64,000 bases of DNA from Streptantibioticus parmotrematis (GCF_019890615.1 NZ_JAINVZ010000005.1:124001-188000), one strand, 5' to 3'; shown: positions 35,644 to 44,854, numbered from the stretch's first letter. Made by a program: numbers and translations. The notes: a model not told the origin generated them from the letters alone.

Positions 35644-38600
35644 TCAAGTGGCCCGTCCCCAAAGCGAAGGGGGAACCAATGCCGCCGAACGGGACGAACG
35701 GCGCGCCGGACGCCGTTCGTCCCGTTCGGCGGCCGGGTGGGCGTCGGCCCGTACGGGAAGAGGCGCCGTCCGCTCCAAGTCCCGGTGCATACGGGCCAGT
35801 TCGACGCGTGAGGTGATGGACAGCTTGCGGAAGATCTGGCGCAGGTGGAAGTTGACCGTGTACGGCGACAGGAACATGCGTTCCGCCGTCTCCCGGTTGG
35901 TCAGCCCCTGGGCCACCAGATCGGCGACCGCGCGCTCGGTGTCCGTCAGGCTCGCCCAGCCCGCGGCGGGACGGTTCGCGTAGCGCCAGTGGCGGCGGCG
36001 GACCCCCAGGGTCCTGAGCAGTCCGCGCACCCGCGCCGCGTCCGGCGCCGCGCCGACCACGTCGTACCCCTTCAACGCGGCCTGAAGGCACTGCACGGCG
36101 CGCTCGCGTCCCGCCGAGTCGGTGCCGCGCGGGCGGCTCGCCGCCTCGGCCGCCGCGTGTCCGCCCTTGCGGGCCGCGACGAGCTGAGCGGGCCGCCCGC
36201 CCGGGCCGTCCGCGGGAGTGAGCGCCGCCAGGAGCACGGTGCCCAGGTCCTCCTGGGCCCGCGCCCGCGCCCACGGGCCCTGCTGCGCGTCGGCCACCCG
36301 GCTCAACAGGGCGGCGGACTGGCGCAGTACGCCCTCGGCGTGTTCCGCGGCGGTCGTCAACGAGCCGGGCTCCCCGGCATCGGCGCCGTCGCGGGCGCAG
36401 TCGCGGGCCCGTGCGGCGATGTCCGAGGCGAGGTCCCGGCGCCCGGCGGTCCGCGCGATGCCGACCAGCCAGGCCGGTGTCGCGGCCCCCGCCAGCAGCA
36501 GCGCCGCCGGCAGCCGTCCCTCGCCGCCGGGGGCACTCGCGCACAGGTCGGCGAGGAGGGCGGCGGCCGCCTCCGCACCGCGCTCCGCCTCGGCGCAGCG
36601 GACCAGCGCCCGCGACGCGCGTCCGGCCGCGGCGTCGAACGCGTCGTCGCGGAGCATGGCCGACAGGGCCGCCGCGTCGGTCCTGGCCTCGTGGTACCTG
36701 CCCCGGTGCACCGCGCACTCGGCCCGTACGCCCAGCGCCAGGAGCACGGCGGGGCGGGCGCGGCCCCGCGCGCCGTCCGCCAGCACGCCGTTCGCGAGGA
36801 GCTCGGCCCAGTCGGTGTCGCCGCGTTCGAGTGCGAGCGCGGCGCGCGGGGCGTCCACCGAGGGCAGCCAGTCCGGCAGCCCGGCCTCCCGCAGCCCGGT
36901 CTCGACCGCGCCCAGGACCTCGTCGGCCCGGTCGAGGTCGCCGAGGTCGACCAGGAGGGCGCCGAGCAGCACCCGTTCGTCCCAGTAGGCACCGGTGGGG
37001 TGGGACGGCGCGCCGGGGCGTTCGGCGCCACCGCTCAGCTGCGCCAGGGCGTCGAGCGGTCGTGCCTGGTGCCAGAGGGCGGTGGCCCGCAGCACCCGGT
37101 CGGCCGCGACCACGTGCCGTACAGCGCCACCCCCCGGCACGGCGACCGGCCGCGGCGCGGCCAGGACCGAGCGCACCGCCTCGGCGTCGGCCGGCCGGCA
37201 CCGGGCGCGCCGGAGCACGACCTCGGCGCGGGCCGCGACGTCGTCCGGAACCTGAGCGGCCGCCGACAGCGACGCGGCGCGGGAGGCGGCGGACTCGTAC
37301 GCCCCCGCCATCAGTTCCGACTCGGCCAGGCACAGGGCGAGTTCGACGGCACCCGAGGGATCGCACGCCTCGGCGAGCGCGGCGTCGGCCAGTTCGGCGG
37401 CGTCGGTGAGCCTGCCCGACGCCTGGAGCGCCATGGCCACCGGCAGGCGCAGCGCCGAACGCCGGGTCCCGGGCGGCTGTTCCTCGGCCAGCGGCCCGAG
37501 CAGGGAGACGGCGGAGGCCGGAGCGCGCAGGGCGAGGCTGCGCCCGGCGCGTTCCAGACCGGGCAGCGCCCTGGCCTCCCCGTCGCGCAGGGCCGCGGCG
37601 AAGTGGCGGGCGGAGGAGGCCGGAGTGTCCTGCGCGAGCTGGCGTTCGCCGAGTTCGTAGCGCAACGCGGCACGCACCGGGTGCGGCACCCCGTACTGCA
37701 CCGCGCGCCGGACCAGCGGATACCGGAACACCAGATGCCCTCCGGTGTCGGTCAGCACGCCGGACGCGGCGCACTCCTGGATCGCGGGCATGAGATCCAT
37801 CGCGCTGCGGCGGAGGGTCGCGCCGAGATCGTGGAGCGAGGCCGAACCGCCGAGCACCGCCACCACGTCGAGCAGCGCGGCGGCCGACGACGACAGGGAC
37901 CGCACGGGCCGCAACACCTCCTCGCGCAGTCGCTCGGGCAGCGGACCGCAGGACAGCGCCGCCAGCCGTGCCCCCGCGTCGCCCGGATCGCCGTCCCGCA
38001 GGGCCTCCGCCAGATCCAGCAACCGCGCGGGAACACCCTGCGCGACCTCGCACAGCGGTACGAGGGCCCTGCTCGGATGAACGCCCAGCGCTTCGGCCGC
38101 CAGCGCGATCGCGTCGTCCGACGGCAACGGGCCGAGCCTCAGCCGGGACGCGCCGTCCGCGCTCAGCGCCGCGAGGAAGCGTTCCGTCGCGGCGCTGTCG
38201 TGGTCGGGGGTGCGGGACAGGACGAGGCACACGCGCAGGTCGCGGACGGTCAGGACACCCGACAGGGTGCGCAGGGCGTCCAGCGCCGACGGCTGCGCCC
38301 ACCGCAGGTCGTCGATGGCCAGTAGCACCGGCGGCTCCTGCGGCGACCGGCGCAGCAGCCGCTCGGTCAGTCCGCGCAGCGCGCCGCCGCCCTCCGTCGG
38401 CCCGTCGTCGCCGGAGACTCCCAACGGGGCCAGCAGTCCCGGGTGTTCGAGGTGGTCGGCCATCGCCCGGCAGACCACGAAGCCGCGCGCGCGTCCGACG
38501 GTCTCGGCCTCGGCGAGCATGCGGCTGCGGCCGCTGCCGGCCGGGCCTTCGACCACGACGACGTGCCCGCGTCCGCAGGCCGCGCCGGTGAGGGCGTCGA

Positions 38601-38646
38601 CGAGCCGATCACGAACCGATGCGCGGCCCCGCAGTGTGTAGGTCAC
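35644..38646 (-). CDS. LAL-family (large ATP-binding LuxR) regulator
   Basis: The protein has 1000 residues from GTG 38646 (GGGAG, 8 bp). The N-terminal AAA domain has Walker A GPAGSGRSR (34-42) and Walker B VLLAIDDLRWAQ. The long middle is Ala-rich TPR-like helices. The C-terminal LuxR helix-turn-helix is LTDTERAVADLVAQGLTNRETAERMFLSPYTVNFHLRQIFRKLSITSRVELARM. LAL proteins are typical pathway-specific activators of Streptomyces biosynthetic clusters. The last 50 residues are an Arg-rich tail encoded over a perfect hairpin (35681-35733), absent from typical LALs. Confidence 0.93.
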   Translation of the reverse strand: MTYTLRGRASVRDRLVDALTGAACGRGHVVVVEGPAGSGRSRMLAEAETVGRARGFVVCRAMADHLEHPGLLAPLGVSGDDGPTEGGGALRGLTERLLRRSPQEPPVLLAIDDLRWAQPSALDALRTLSGVLTVRDLRVCLVLSRTPDHDSAATERFLAALSADGASRLRLGPLPSDDAIALAAEALGVHPSRALVPLCEVAQGVPARLLDLAEALRDGDPGDAGARLAALSCGPLPERLREEVLRPVRSLSSSAAALLDVVAVLGGSASLHDLGATLRRSAMDLMPAIQECAASGVLTDTGGHLVFRYPLVRRAVQYGVPHPVRAALRYELGERQLAQDTPASSARHFAAALRDGEARALPGLERAGRSLALRAPASAVSLLGPLAEEQPPGTRRSALRLPVAMALQASGRLTDAAELADAALAEACDPSGAVELALCLAESELMAGAYESAASRAASLSAAAQVPDDVAARAEVVLRRARCRPADAEAVRSVLAAPRPVAVPGGGAVRHVVAADRVLRATALWHQARPLDALAQLSGGAERPGAPSHPTGAYWDERVLLGALLVDLGDLDRADEVLGAVETGLREAGLPDWLPSVDAPRAALALERGDTDWAELLANGVLADGARGRARPAVLLALGVRAECAVHRGRYHEARTDAAALSAMLRDDAFDAAAGRASRALVRCAEAERGAEAAAALLADLCASAPGGEGRLPAALLLAGAATPAWLVGIARTAGRRDLASDIAARARDCARDGADAGEPGSLTTAAEHAEGVLRQSAALLSRVADAQQGPWARARAQEDLGTVLLAALTPADGPGGRPAQLVAARKGGHAAAEAASRPRGTDSAGRERAVQCLQAALKGYDVVGAAPDAARVRGLLRTLGVRRRHWRYANRPAAGWASLTDTERAVADLVAQGLTNRETAERMFLSPYTVNFHLRQIFRKLSITSRVELARMHRDLERTAPLPVRADAHPAAERDERRPARRSSRSAALVPPSLWGRAT
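35681..35733. terminator. Perfect 23-bp inverted repeat inside the LAL 3' end
   Basis: Arms at 35681-35703 and 35711-35733 (GCCGCCGAACGGGACGAACG... and its exact complement) enclose 7 nt. It lies in the last codons of the LAL gene and encodes part of its Arg-rich tail. It may be a terminator that became coding after stop-codon loss, or an inserted palindromic element. Confidence 0.75.
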
Positions 38647-38799
38647 GACGTTCACTCCCTGAGCCCTGGTGCTCCGCGTTCCGTCCGGCGGGGCCGGCGC
38701 CGTGGTGCGGTGTCGGCCCCGCCGCACCTCACTGTCCACCGGCACTCCGGCACACGGCAGCCACGGAATCCAGGCCCCCGGCGCCCGGGACACGCGGTC

Positions 38800-38869
38800 G
38801 CGGGAACGGGACGCCGGGAACGGGACGGCGGGAGCGCGACGTCGGGAACGGGGCCACGGGGACGGCGGC
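38800..38869. repeat. 14-bp imperfect tandem repeat (five copies) upstream of LAL gene
   Basis: Units such as GCGGGAACGGGACG and CCGGGAACGGGACG follow one another from 38800 to 38869, the last two degenerate. It is in the 280-bp gap before the LAL gene and could be regulatory or simply slippage-prone. Confidence 0.75.
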
Positions 38870-38925
38870 CCGGTACCGCGACCTCGGGACGTCCAGCGGT
38901 CAACCCCCCTGCCGCGCAGAGGCGT

Positions 38926-39882
38926 TCAGGACCTCAGGTCGATCTCCACGGGGTGGTGGTCGGAGGCGACCGGGCCGCCGGACGGGTCCAGCCTGCGGTC
39001 CTCGACGACGCGGTAGGCGACCGTCGAGGGCAGGAGGCCGCCGGACAGCAGAAAGAGGTCGATGCGGCGCGGCGGCTCCTTCGAACCGTGCTCGGCGAAC
39101 GTGGGCCGCCGGTCGCCGAAGTGCGCGGCCACGTCGTTCAGCAGCACCGTGTCGCCCGCGCTCAGCAGTCGTTCCACCGGGGTGCGGTCGGCGGTGGTAC
39201 GGCCGGGCGGCATGTGGTTGCCCAGCCGGTGCGCGGGCACCTTCGACCAGTCGGGTTCCGGATCACCCGGCGGCACCGTGTTGGCGTCCATGGCCAGCAC
39301 CGTCGGGGTGACCGTGTCCCGGCCCAGGACGCCGCGCAGCCGGTCCGACTCGATCAGGCGGCTCGTCGGGCTGTACGGATCGAGGTGCGCGACGGTGAAC
39401 CGCACCGGCCCCCGACGGCCCGGCAGCCGCAGCACCACACTCCCGAAGCCGTGCCACTGCACGAGCTCGTGCGGCTGCGCCTCGGAGTCCAGCAGGACGG
39501 CGTCCCGCCGCCAGAAGATCGCCTGATGGCATCCCGTCTTCGCCTCGAACAGCACACCGTCCATGCCCAGTTCGCGCCGCGCGTCCTCGAACAGCGCGCG
39601 GTCGTCCAGGTCCCAGCACCAGCACTCGGCCGCCATCAGCACACTGGGCGCCCGCTCACGCACCAGGTCGCGCTGCAACCGCCACCGGGTGTCGTCGCCG
39701 TCGGCCCGCTCGAACCCCACGACGTGCAGATTCCAGAACATCACCGTGTGAATCGCTTGCGCCCCGTCGCCGTCGCGCCGCCCCCGTGGCCTGCCGTCGC
39801 CCTCGCGCCGCTCCCGCGCCCCGCCGTCCTCGCCGTCGCGCGGCTCGCGCGCCGTGTCGTGCGGTGACGCCCCACCGGCCAT
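38926..39882 (-). CDS. Endonuclease/exonuclease/phosphatase-fold protein
   Basis: The protein has 318 residues from ATG 39882 (GGAGGGG). The first 45 residues are a charged low-complexity stretch of Arg, Asp, Gly and Glu. The fold motifs then follow: MFWNLHVVGFE, AECWCWD (in place of the usual N-E), VAHLDPYSP, LAMDANTVPP, PPRRIDLFLLSGG and the terminal SDHHPVEIDL. Catalytic His/Asp positions are kept. Members cleave phosphodiesters of nucleic acids or inositol phosphates or lipids. Given the inositol-phosphate-synthase-like gene in this cluster, a small-molecule phosphatase is possible. It is divergent from the aldo/keto reductase gene with site B between them. Confidence 0.8.
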   Translation of the reverse strand: MAGGASPHDTAREPRDGEDGGARERREGDGRPRGRRDGDGAQAIHTVMFWNLHVVGFERADGDDTRWRLQRDLVRERAPSVLMAAECWCWDLDDRALFEDARRELGMDGVLFEAKTGCHQAIFWRRDAVLLDSEAQPHELVQWHGFGSVVLRLPGRRGPVRFTVAHLDPYSPTSRLIESDRLRGVLGRDTVTPTVLAMDANTVPPGDPEPDWSKVPAHRLGNHMPPGRTTADRTPVERLLSAGDTVLLNDVAAHFGDRRPTFAEHGSKEPPRRIDLFLLSGGLLPSTVAYRVVEDRRLDPSGGPVASDHHPVEIDLRS

Positions 39883-40023
39883 GCCGTCCCCCTCCCTCGC
39901 GCCCATTACGCGCCCCACCGTTACGCGCCCCACACCGTAGTGGCGGCTCGGCGCCGATCTCCCCCGCGCGACGGGCGGATTTCCCACGTCCCGCCGAGCT
40001 CCGACGAGTGCTCGCGAACCGCC

Positions 40024-40038
40024 CGGACGGGTGATGTG
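40024..40038 (-). promoter_or_regulatory. Cluster element site B (CACATCACCCGTCCG)
   Basis: Reverse-strand match to the shared 15-bp element, in the divergent gap 141 bp from the leftward phosphatase-fold gene and 86 bp from the rightward aldo/keto reductase gene. Confidence 0.75.
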
Positions 40039-40124
40039 ACGCGACGGCCGGAGGCCGAGGATCTGCGCGTCGGACCCCGCACCGACGCGGGTGAACCGCA
40101 CCCGACCGCGAAAGGGGGTTGTCC

Positions 40125-41078
40125 GTGGAGCACCGGAGACTCGGCGAGTCCGGACCCGAGGTCTCGCGCCTGGGTCTGGGCACGACGTCCTTCATGGGAA
40201 TTTTCGGCCGACGCGATCCCGAGGACTGCCTGAACACGCTGCTGTACGGCCTCGACCAGGGAGTGAACTTCGTCGACACCGCGCCCAGTTACGGCGACGG
40301 CCTGGCCGAGGAGATGGTCGGTCGCGCCCTGCGCGGCCGGCGCGACGCGTTCGTGGTGAGCACCAAGGCCGGCTGCTACACACCGGAACGCTTCGACTTC
40401 TCGCCCGCGCGCATCCGGGACGGCCTGGAGACCAGCTTGCGCAGACTGGGCACCGACCACGTCGACGTACTGCTGGCGCACGACATCGAGTTCGGCGACC
40501 CGGACCGCGTCATCGGTGAAGTGCTGCCTCTGCTGGAGCAGTTGAGGGCCGAGGGCAAGGCCCGCGCGGTCGGCGTCTCCGGCCTGAAGCTGTCCGCGCT
40601 GACCACGGCCGTGCGGGCGGCCCGCCTCGACGTGGTCCTGTCGTACTGCCGCTACGGTCCGCACGACCGCTCCCTGGCGCCGGCGGCGCGCGACTGGGCG
40701 GCCCGCGGCACCGGGACCGTCCTGGGCAGCCCCGCGGCGATGGGACTGCTCACGCCCAAGGGGCCGCCGTCATGGCATCCCGCCTCCGCCGCCCTGAAGG
40801 ACGCCGCGCGCAGAGCCGCGCGGCTGTGCGCCGAAGCCGGTACCGATCTGGCGTTCCTCGCCATGCAGTTCGCGTTCGCCCAGGACGACCTGGCCTGCGT
40901 CCTGACCGGCACCGGCACCGAGGCCCATCTGGACGAGAACCTGCGGGCGATGACCACGCCACCCGATCCGGAGCTGCTGGCCCGCATCACCGCGCTCTTC
41001 GACGAGGTCGCGGAGAACACCTGGACGAACGAAGGAGAGAACGCGTCATGGGATCAACGGACGGCGGCGGCACGGTGA
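40125..41078 (+). CDS. Aldo/keto reductase
   Basis: The protein has 317 residues from GTG 40125 behind GGGGG. The AKR barrel is evident: LGLGTTSFMGIFG, the catalytic D and Y in NFVDTAPSYGDGLAEEMVGRAL, the lysine of VSTKAG, and LRRLGTDHVDVLLAHD. It is an NADPH-dependent carbonyl/alcohol oxidoreductase close to the D-threo-aldose/L-fucose dehydrogenase branch. It overlaps the downstream Gfo/Idh gene by 31 bp, so both probably act on the same sugar or cyclitol intermediate. Confidence 0.92.
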   Translation: MEHRRLGESGPEVSRLGLGTTSFMGIFGRRDPEDCLNTLLYGLDQGVNFVDTAPSYGDGLAEEMVGRALRGRRDAFVVSTKAGCYTPERFDFSPARIRDGLETSLRRLGTDHVDVLLAHDIEFGDPDRVIGEVLPLLEQLRAEGKARAVGVSGLKLSALTTAVRAARLDVVLSYCRYGPHDRSLAPAARDWAARGTGTVLGSPAAMGLLTPKGPPSWHPASAALKDAARRAARLCAEAGTDLAFLAMQFAFAQDDLACVLTGTGTEAHLDENLRAMTTPPDPELLARITALFDEVAENTWTNEGENASWDQRTAAAR

Positions 41079-42094
41079 CGGACGGGGCCGCCCCGGTGCG
41101 GTTCGGGGTCGTGGGACTGGGCTTCGGCCGGTGCCACGCGAAGGTGCTGGCGTCCCTTGAGGGCGCCGAACTGGTCGCGGTGGCCGACATCGACCCGGAG
41201 GCTCAGGGCATCGACCTGCCGGCCTACGCGGCCAAGATGGGCGTCCGCGGCTACCGCGACGGCGTCCGGATGCTCCAGGAGGAGTCCCTCGACGCGGTGG
41301 TGGTCGCCGTGCCGCCCAGGGCCCGCGAGAAGCTGGTGACGGTGGCGGCGGAACACGGCGTCGCGGTCTTCCTGGAGAAGCCGTTCGCGTCGGACGAGGA
41401 CCACGCCCGCGAGACGAGCGCGCTGTGGCGGGACCTGCCGGACGTGCCGGTCATGGTGGACTTCTGCCTGCGCCACCTGCCCGCCGTGGTGCGGTTGCGC
41501 GAGCTGCTCGACGGGCCGCTCGGGCGGGCCCTGGTCGTCAACGCCGATCTCGTGCTGCCCCGCGACGACTCGCCCGCGTGGATCTGGGACACCGCCGTCG
41601 GCAACGGCGTGGTCAACGAGAACACCTGCCACATGCTCGACACCCTGTGCTACCTGATGGGCGATCCCGTCGAGGTGGCCGCCGCGGGCGGCTCGTACCT
41701 GGGCAACCCGCTGGAGGACGGCGTCGGGGCCGTCATCAGGTTCGCCTCCGGGGCGACCGCCGTGCTCACCGGCGGGGCACTGGGCGCCCAGGCCCTGTCC
41801 ACCCCGGCGACGCTGTCGGTCTACTCGGAGAACGGGCAGGCCCGGCTGACCGGTGAGGACCACATGTTCGGCGAGCTGACCTGGGCCACCGCGGACAGTG
41901 AGGAGGCGGCCCGCGAGAGCTGGACGCTCCCCGGCCGCGCCGGCATCAGCACGTACGCGCTGCGCCACTTCGTCGACGCGCTGCGCTCCCGCACCGCGCC
42001 CTCGCCCGGCCGGGACGCGGGTGTGCTCGCGGTGCGGCTGGCGATGGCGGTGCGTCGTTCCCTGGAGACCGGTGCGAGCGTCCCGCTGGCCTGA
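41048..42094 (+). CDS. Gfo/Idh/MocA-family dehydrogenase
   Basis: The protein has 348 residues from ATG 41048 (GAAGGAGAG). The NAD-binding loop is FGVVGLGFGRCHAKVL, and the family signature EKPFASDEDHA contains the catalytic lysine. The C-terminal alpha/beta domain has GNGVVNENTCHMLDTLCYLMG with the D-x3-H-like metal-free active site. Family members oxidise sugars or inositols (for example inositol 2-dehydrogenase). An inositol-phosphate-synthase-like protein in the same cluster makes a cyclitol substrate attractive. A very strong terminator follows. Confidence 0.92.
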   Translation: MGSTDGGGTVTDGAAPVRFGVVGLGFGRCHAKVLASLEGAELVAVADIDPEAQGIDLPAYAAKMGVRGYRDGVRMLQEESLDAVVVAVPPRAREKLVTVAAEHGVAVFLEKPFASDEDHARETSALWRDLPDVPVMVDFCLRHLPAVVRLRELLDGPLGRALVVNADLVLPRDDSPAWIWDTAVGNGVVNENTCHMLDTLCYLMGDPVEVAAAGGSYLGNPLEDGVGAVIRFASGATAVLTGGALGAQALSTPATLSVYSENGQARLTGEDHMFGELTWATADSEEAARESWTLPGRAGISTYALRHFVDALRSRTAPSPGRDAGVLAVRLAMAVRRSLETGASVPLA

Positions 42095-42097
42095 GGC

Positions 42098-42147
42098 CCG
42101 ATGGGTGAGGGCCCCCGGAGCACGCTCCGGGGGCCCTCACCCATCGG
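42098..42147. terminator. Near-contiguous 24-bp-arm terminator
   Basis: Arms 42098-42121 and 42124-42147 are exact complements (CCGATGGGTGAGGGCCCCCG... and complement) with only two central bases, so the real loop is a few melted pairs. It lies 3 bp past the Gfo/Idh stop and 7 bp before the end of the opposite gene, and serves both. Confidence 0.95.
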
Positions 42148-42154
42148 ACGACGA

Positions 42155-43444
42155 TCACCCGGGCGGTGGCCCGCCGTGTGCCCTGACCTCCAACGCGGCG
42201 CGGTGGAAGGCCAGATGCTTCAGACGCGCCAGCAGCCGCTGGTCCGGGGGCACCCGCACCAACGTGTGTCCCGCCCCCCGGGCCGCGCCGTGGTAATCGG
42301 TCGCGAAGGTCTTCACCGTCTCCACGCCGAGCGCGAACAGCGCACTGGCCTTGGCGGGCCGGAAGCGGCTTCCGGGCCTGCCCCAGCGGTCGGGATGCGA
42401 GGTGAACAGGCGGATCGACACGTCCGCCGCCGGCCGCAGGACGTGCGCCGCGCCCATCAGCAGGGCGGGCTGGGTGCCGTTCGCGCCGATGTCGACGAGC
42501 GTCAGCGGGCGCCCGTCCGCCGCCCCGTCCAGCAGCCGACGGCCCGCATCGAGACAGCGGGCGGCGAACAGGCCCTCCTCGATGCCCCGGCGCACCACGG
42601 CGTCCGTCTCCGCCCGCGCGGTGCCGAACAGCGTCAACGGCCCCTCGGCCAGCCGCCTGCGCTGATCCGTACCGCGCCTCACCTCCTCGGCGAAACGCGC
42701 CAGGAACAGCGCGTCGAACGGATCGCTGTCCTCTTCCCGATCCGCGGCCGATTGCCGATCCGCGGCCGAGCGCACGGCGTCCTCGCGGGCGGCGGTCAGC
42801 ATCCTGGCCATCGTGGAGGCGACGAGGCCGTTGTCCATCCAGGCCCGGTGACGGCCCGCGTGGCCGCGTGCGGTGACCTCCTCGGCGCCGAAGACGGCCC
42901 GGCTGGTCCGCGACAGCACGGCCCGTTCCGCACCGCTGAGCAGCTGGAGCCTGCTGAGGTAGAACACCGAGGAGGTGTCGGTCCGGTCCGCCAGCAGGTC
43001 GTGGACGGTCTTGAGGAACTCCGCGTCGGTGCCGAGGAACACCGTGGTCCGCCCCGGGTCCCGAGGCAGCGCCGCGGCCAGCGTGGACGCCACCTCGCGC
43101 CCCAACCGGTGGAAGACGGCGAAGAGTTCGACGGGGGTGGGGCGGCGGGGGTCGGCGACGCCGGTCGCGTCGAGCAGTGTGCGCAGGTTGCGCCGGTACT
43201 CGGCGGTCTCGTCCGGCCCCAGGGTGCCGTTCTGCTCCAGCCCCCGCCACAGGTGACCGCTCAAGTCGGCTGGTTCCAGGCCCAGTTGGACGGCGTGGTC
43301 GCGGACCTCGGCCACCGCGGTGTCCGCGTCCAAAGGCTCGGCCCTGCGCATCAGCTCCGCCGAGGTGCGCGTGACGTGGCCGACGAGATCGTGCGCCGTG
43401 GCGGGCACGGAACCGGTCGGCGCGGCGGGGTCAACGACGGTCAC
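42155..43444 (-). CDS. Conserved hypothetical protein (429 aa)
   Basis: GTG 43444 starts a soluble protein with no domain I can name. Segments such as GRTTVFLGTDAEFLKTVHDLL, SVFYLSRLQLLS and TLVDIGANGTQPALLMGA suggest two alpha/beta units. The DIGANGT loop resembles a nucleotide or SAM binding turn, and FLGTDAEFL/FYLSR is reminiscent of HAD- or PRTase-like proteins found with polysaccharide genes. An internal duplication, CGATCCGCGGCCGA twice (about 42738-42770), encodes SAADR repeats. It is the last gene of an overlapping operon with a DUF1349 gene and an SDR gene. Confidence 0.65.
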   Translation of the reverse strand: MTVVDPAAPTGSVPATAHDLVGHVTRTSAELMRRAEPLDADTAVAEVRDHAVQLGLEPADLSGHLWRGLEQNGTLGPDETAEYRRNLRTLLDATGVADPRRPTPVELFAVFHRLGREVASTLAAALPRDPGRTTVFLGTDAEFLKTVHDLLADRTDTSSVFYLSRLQLLSGAERAVLSRTSRAVFGAEEVTARGHAGRHRAWMDNGLVASTMARMLTAAREDAVRSAADRQSAADREEDSDPFDALFLARFAEEVRRGTDQRRRLAEGPLTLFGTARAETDAVVRRGIEEGLFAARCLDAGRRLLDGAADGRPLTLVDIGANGTQPALLMGAAHVLRPAADVSIRLFTSHPDRWGRPGSRFRPAKASALFALGVETVKTFATDYHGAARGAGHTLVRVPPDQRLLARLKHLAFHRAALEVRAHGGPPPG

Positions 43445-44006
43445 GGAGCGGCTCCGGCAGCAGGCGCACGGTGTGGAAGACGGCGGTGCACGCCTCGGAG
43501 AACGGTGCCTGGGCGAACAACGACACCCGGACCGGGCCCTCGGCGACCCGCAGCGTACGGACGAACCGGAGGTCGCCGTCCGCGTCCTCGCGGTGCAGGA
43601 ACGCCAGACGGCGGCCCTCGCGCACCACGACGAGTTCGGTGGCGGGGCCGCGCAGCGCCGGGCCCGCCGCCTCGTCGGAGACCGGATGGGACACCACCGT
43701 CACCACCGACCACCCGCCGTCCGGCGCCCGTTCGACGCACGCCTTCGCCCAGCCGTCCGCGGTGTGCACCAGCACCCCGCCCGCGTCGGCGAACCGGGTG
43801 CCGTCCACCGCGACCCGCACGGAGAGGGTGAAGTCGCCCTCCAGGGTGCGGGACACCTCGGGCACCGCGTCGATCTCCCGGACGCCGGGCACCCGGTAGA
43901 GGTCGGACCCGGCCGGGGCGGTCAGCGCCAGCCGCGCGTCCGCCCCACCGGTGCCCGCTTCGGGCCACTCCAACGCCTCACCGTACGTGGGGAGTCGGCC
44001 GGTCAC
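43431..44006 (-). CDS. DUF1349-family protein (concanavalin-like fold)
   Basis: The protein has 191 residues. GTG 44006 overlaps the SDR stop (GTGA). The sequence (VPEVSRTLEGDFTLSVRVAVDGTRFADAGGVLVHTADGWAKACVERAPDG ... FVRTLRVAEGPVRVSLFAQAPF) is a typical DUF1349 jelly-roll, related to laminarinase/concanavalin-like lectin folds, with no known catalysis. No signal peptide is present. It is translationally coupled to the SDR upstream and overlaps the hypothetical gene downstream by 14 bp. Confidence 0.8.
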   Translation of the reverse strand: MTGRLPTYGEALEWPEAGTGGADARLALTAPAGSDLYRVPGVREIDAVPEVSRTLEGDFTLSVRVAVDGTRFADAGGVLVHTADGWAKACVERAPDGGWSVVTVVSHPVSDEAAGPALRGPATELVVVREGRRLAFLHREDADGDLRFVRTLRVAEGPVRVSLFAQAPFSEACTAVFHTVRLLPEPLRDRR

Positions 44007-44854
44007 GGCGCGGACATCCCGCCGTCGACGCTCACCGCCTGGCCGGTCACCCGGCGGGCGGACGCGAGGTAGAGGACGAGTTCGGCGATGTCCTCGGGCC
44101 GCTGGAACTCGCGCTGCGGGATCATCATCCGCATGCGCTCCCAACACTCGTCCTCGGTCTCGCCGGGGCGGGTGAACTCCTCCAGCAGGTAGTTCCACAT
44201 GTTGGTGCGCACGATGCCGGGGCAGACCGCGTTGACCCGCACCCCGTTGCGCGCCTCCTCCAGGGCCAGCGCCGCGGTGAAGCCGATCACCCCGAACTTC
44301 GCGGCGCAGTAGTGCGCGACCTTCGCGAACCCGCTGCGCCCCGACACGGAGGAGAAGTTGACGATGGAGCCGCCGCCGTCCGCCCGCAGCAGTCCGAGCG
44401 CGTGCTTGGACATCAGGAAGACGCCGTTGAGGTTGCCCTCGACGACCCGGGTGAACTCGTCCAGCTCCATCCGCTCCACCGGGCAGACGTGCGTGACGCC
44501 GAAGGCGTTGACCACCGTGTCCAGGCGTCCGTAACGCTCGCCCACCGTGGCGAACAGCGCCCGCACCGACTCCTCCCGCGCGGCGTCCGCCTCGGCCGCC
44601 GTGACGTCGAACCCCTTGTCGCGCAGCCGCGCGGCGAGTTCCTCGGCGGCGTCGAACCCACCGACGTCCGTGGAGCGGTAGTGGTTGTACGAGGACGAGA
44701 GCCGGTTGGCGTCCGCGACGACGACGCGCGCGCCGCGCAGCGCGAATGCCTCCACCACGGCGCTTCCCATGCCACGGCCCCCGCCGGCCACGAGGACGAC
44801 CTTGCCGTCGTGGTCGCCGGTGCCGCCCGGCGGGTTCTCGAGTGGGGTGTTCAT
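44003..44854 (-). CDS. Short-chain dehydrogenase/reductase
   Basis: The protein has 283 residues from ATG 44854 (GGAGG, 10 bp). The cofactor loop GGGRGMGSAVVEAF is followed by VVVADANR (acidic, NAD preference). NAFG replaces NNAG. The catalytic serine is in NFSSVSG, and Y-x3-K reads HYCAAKFG. The C-terminus ends VTGQAVSVDGGMSAP. It is the first gene of a three-gene operon. With the AKR and Gfo/Idh enzymes it makes three oxidoreductases for the pathway. Confidence 0.92.
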   Translation of the reverse strand: MNTPLENPPGGTGDHDGKVVLVAGGGRGMGSAVVEAFALRGARVVVADANRLSSSYNHYRSTDVGGFDAAEELAARLRDKGFDVTAAEADAAREESVRALFATVGERYGRLDTVVNAFGVTHVCPVERMELDEFTRVVEGNLNGVFLMSKHALGLLRADGGGSIVNFSSVSGRSGFAKVAHYCAAKFGVIGFTAALALEEARNGVRVNAVCPGIVRTNMWNYLLEEFTRPGETEDECWERMRMMIPQREFQRPEDIAELVLYLASARRVTGQAVSVDGGMSAP

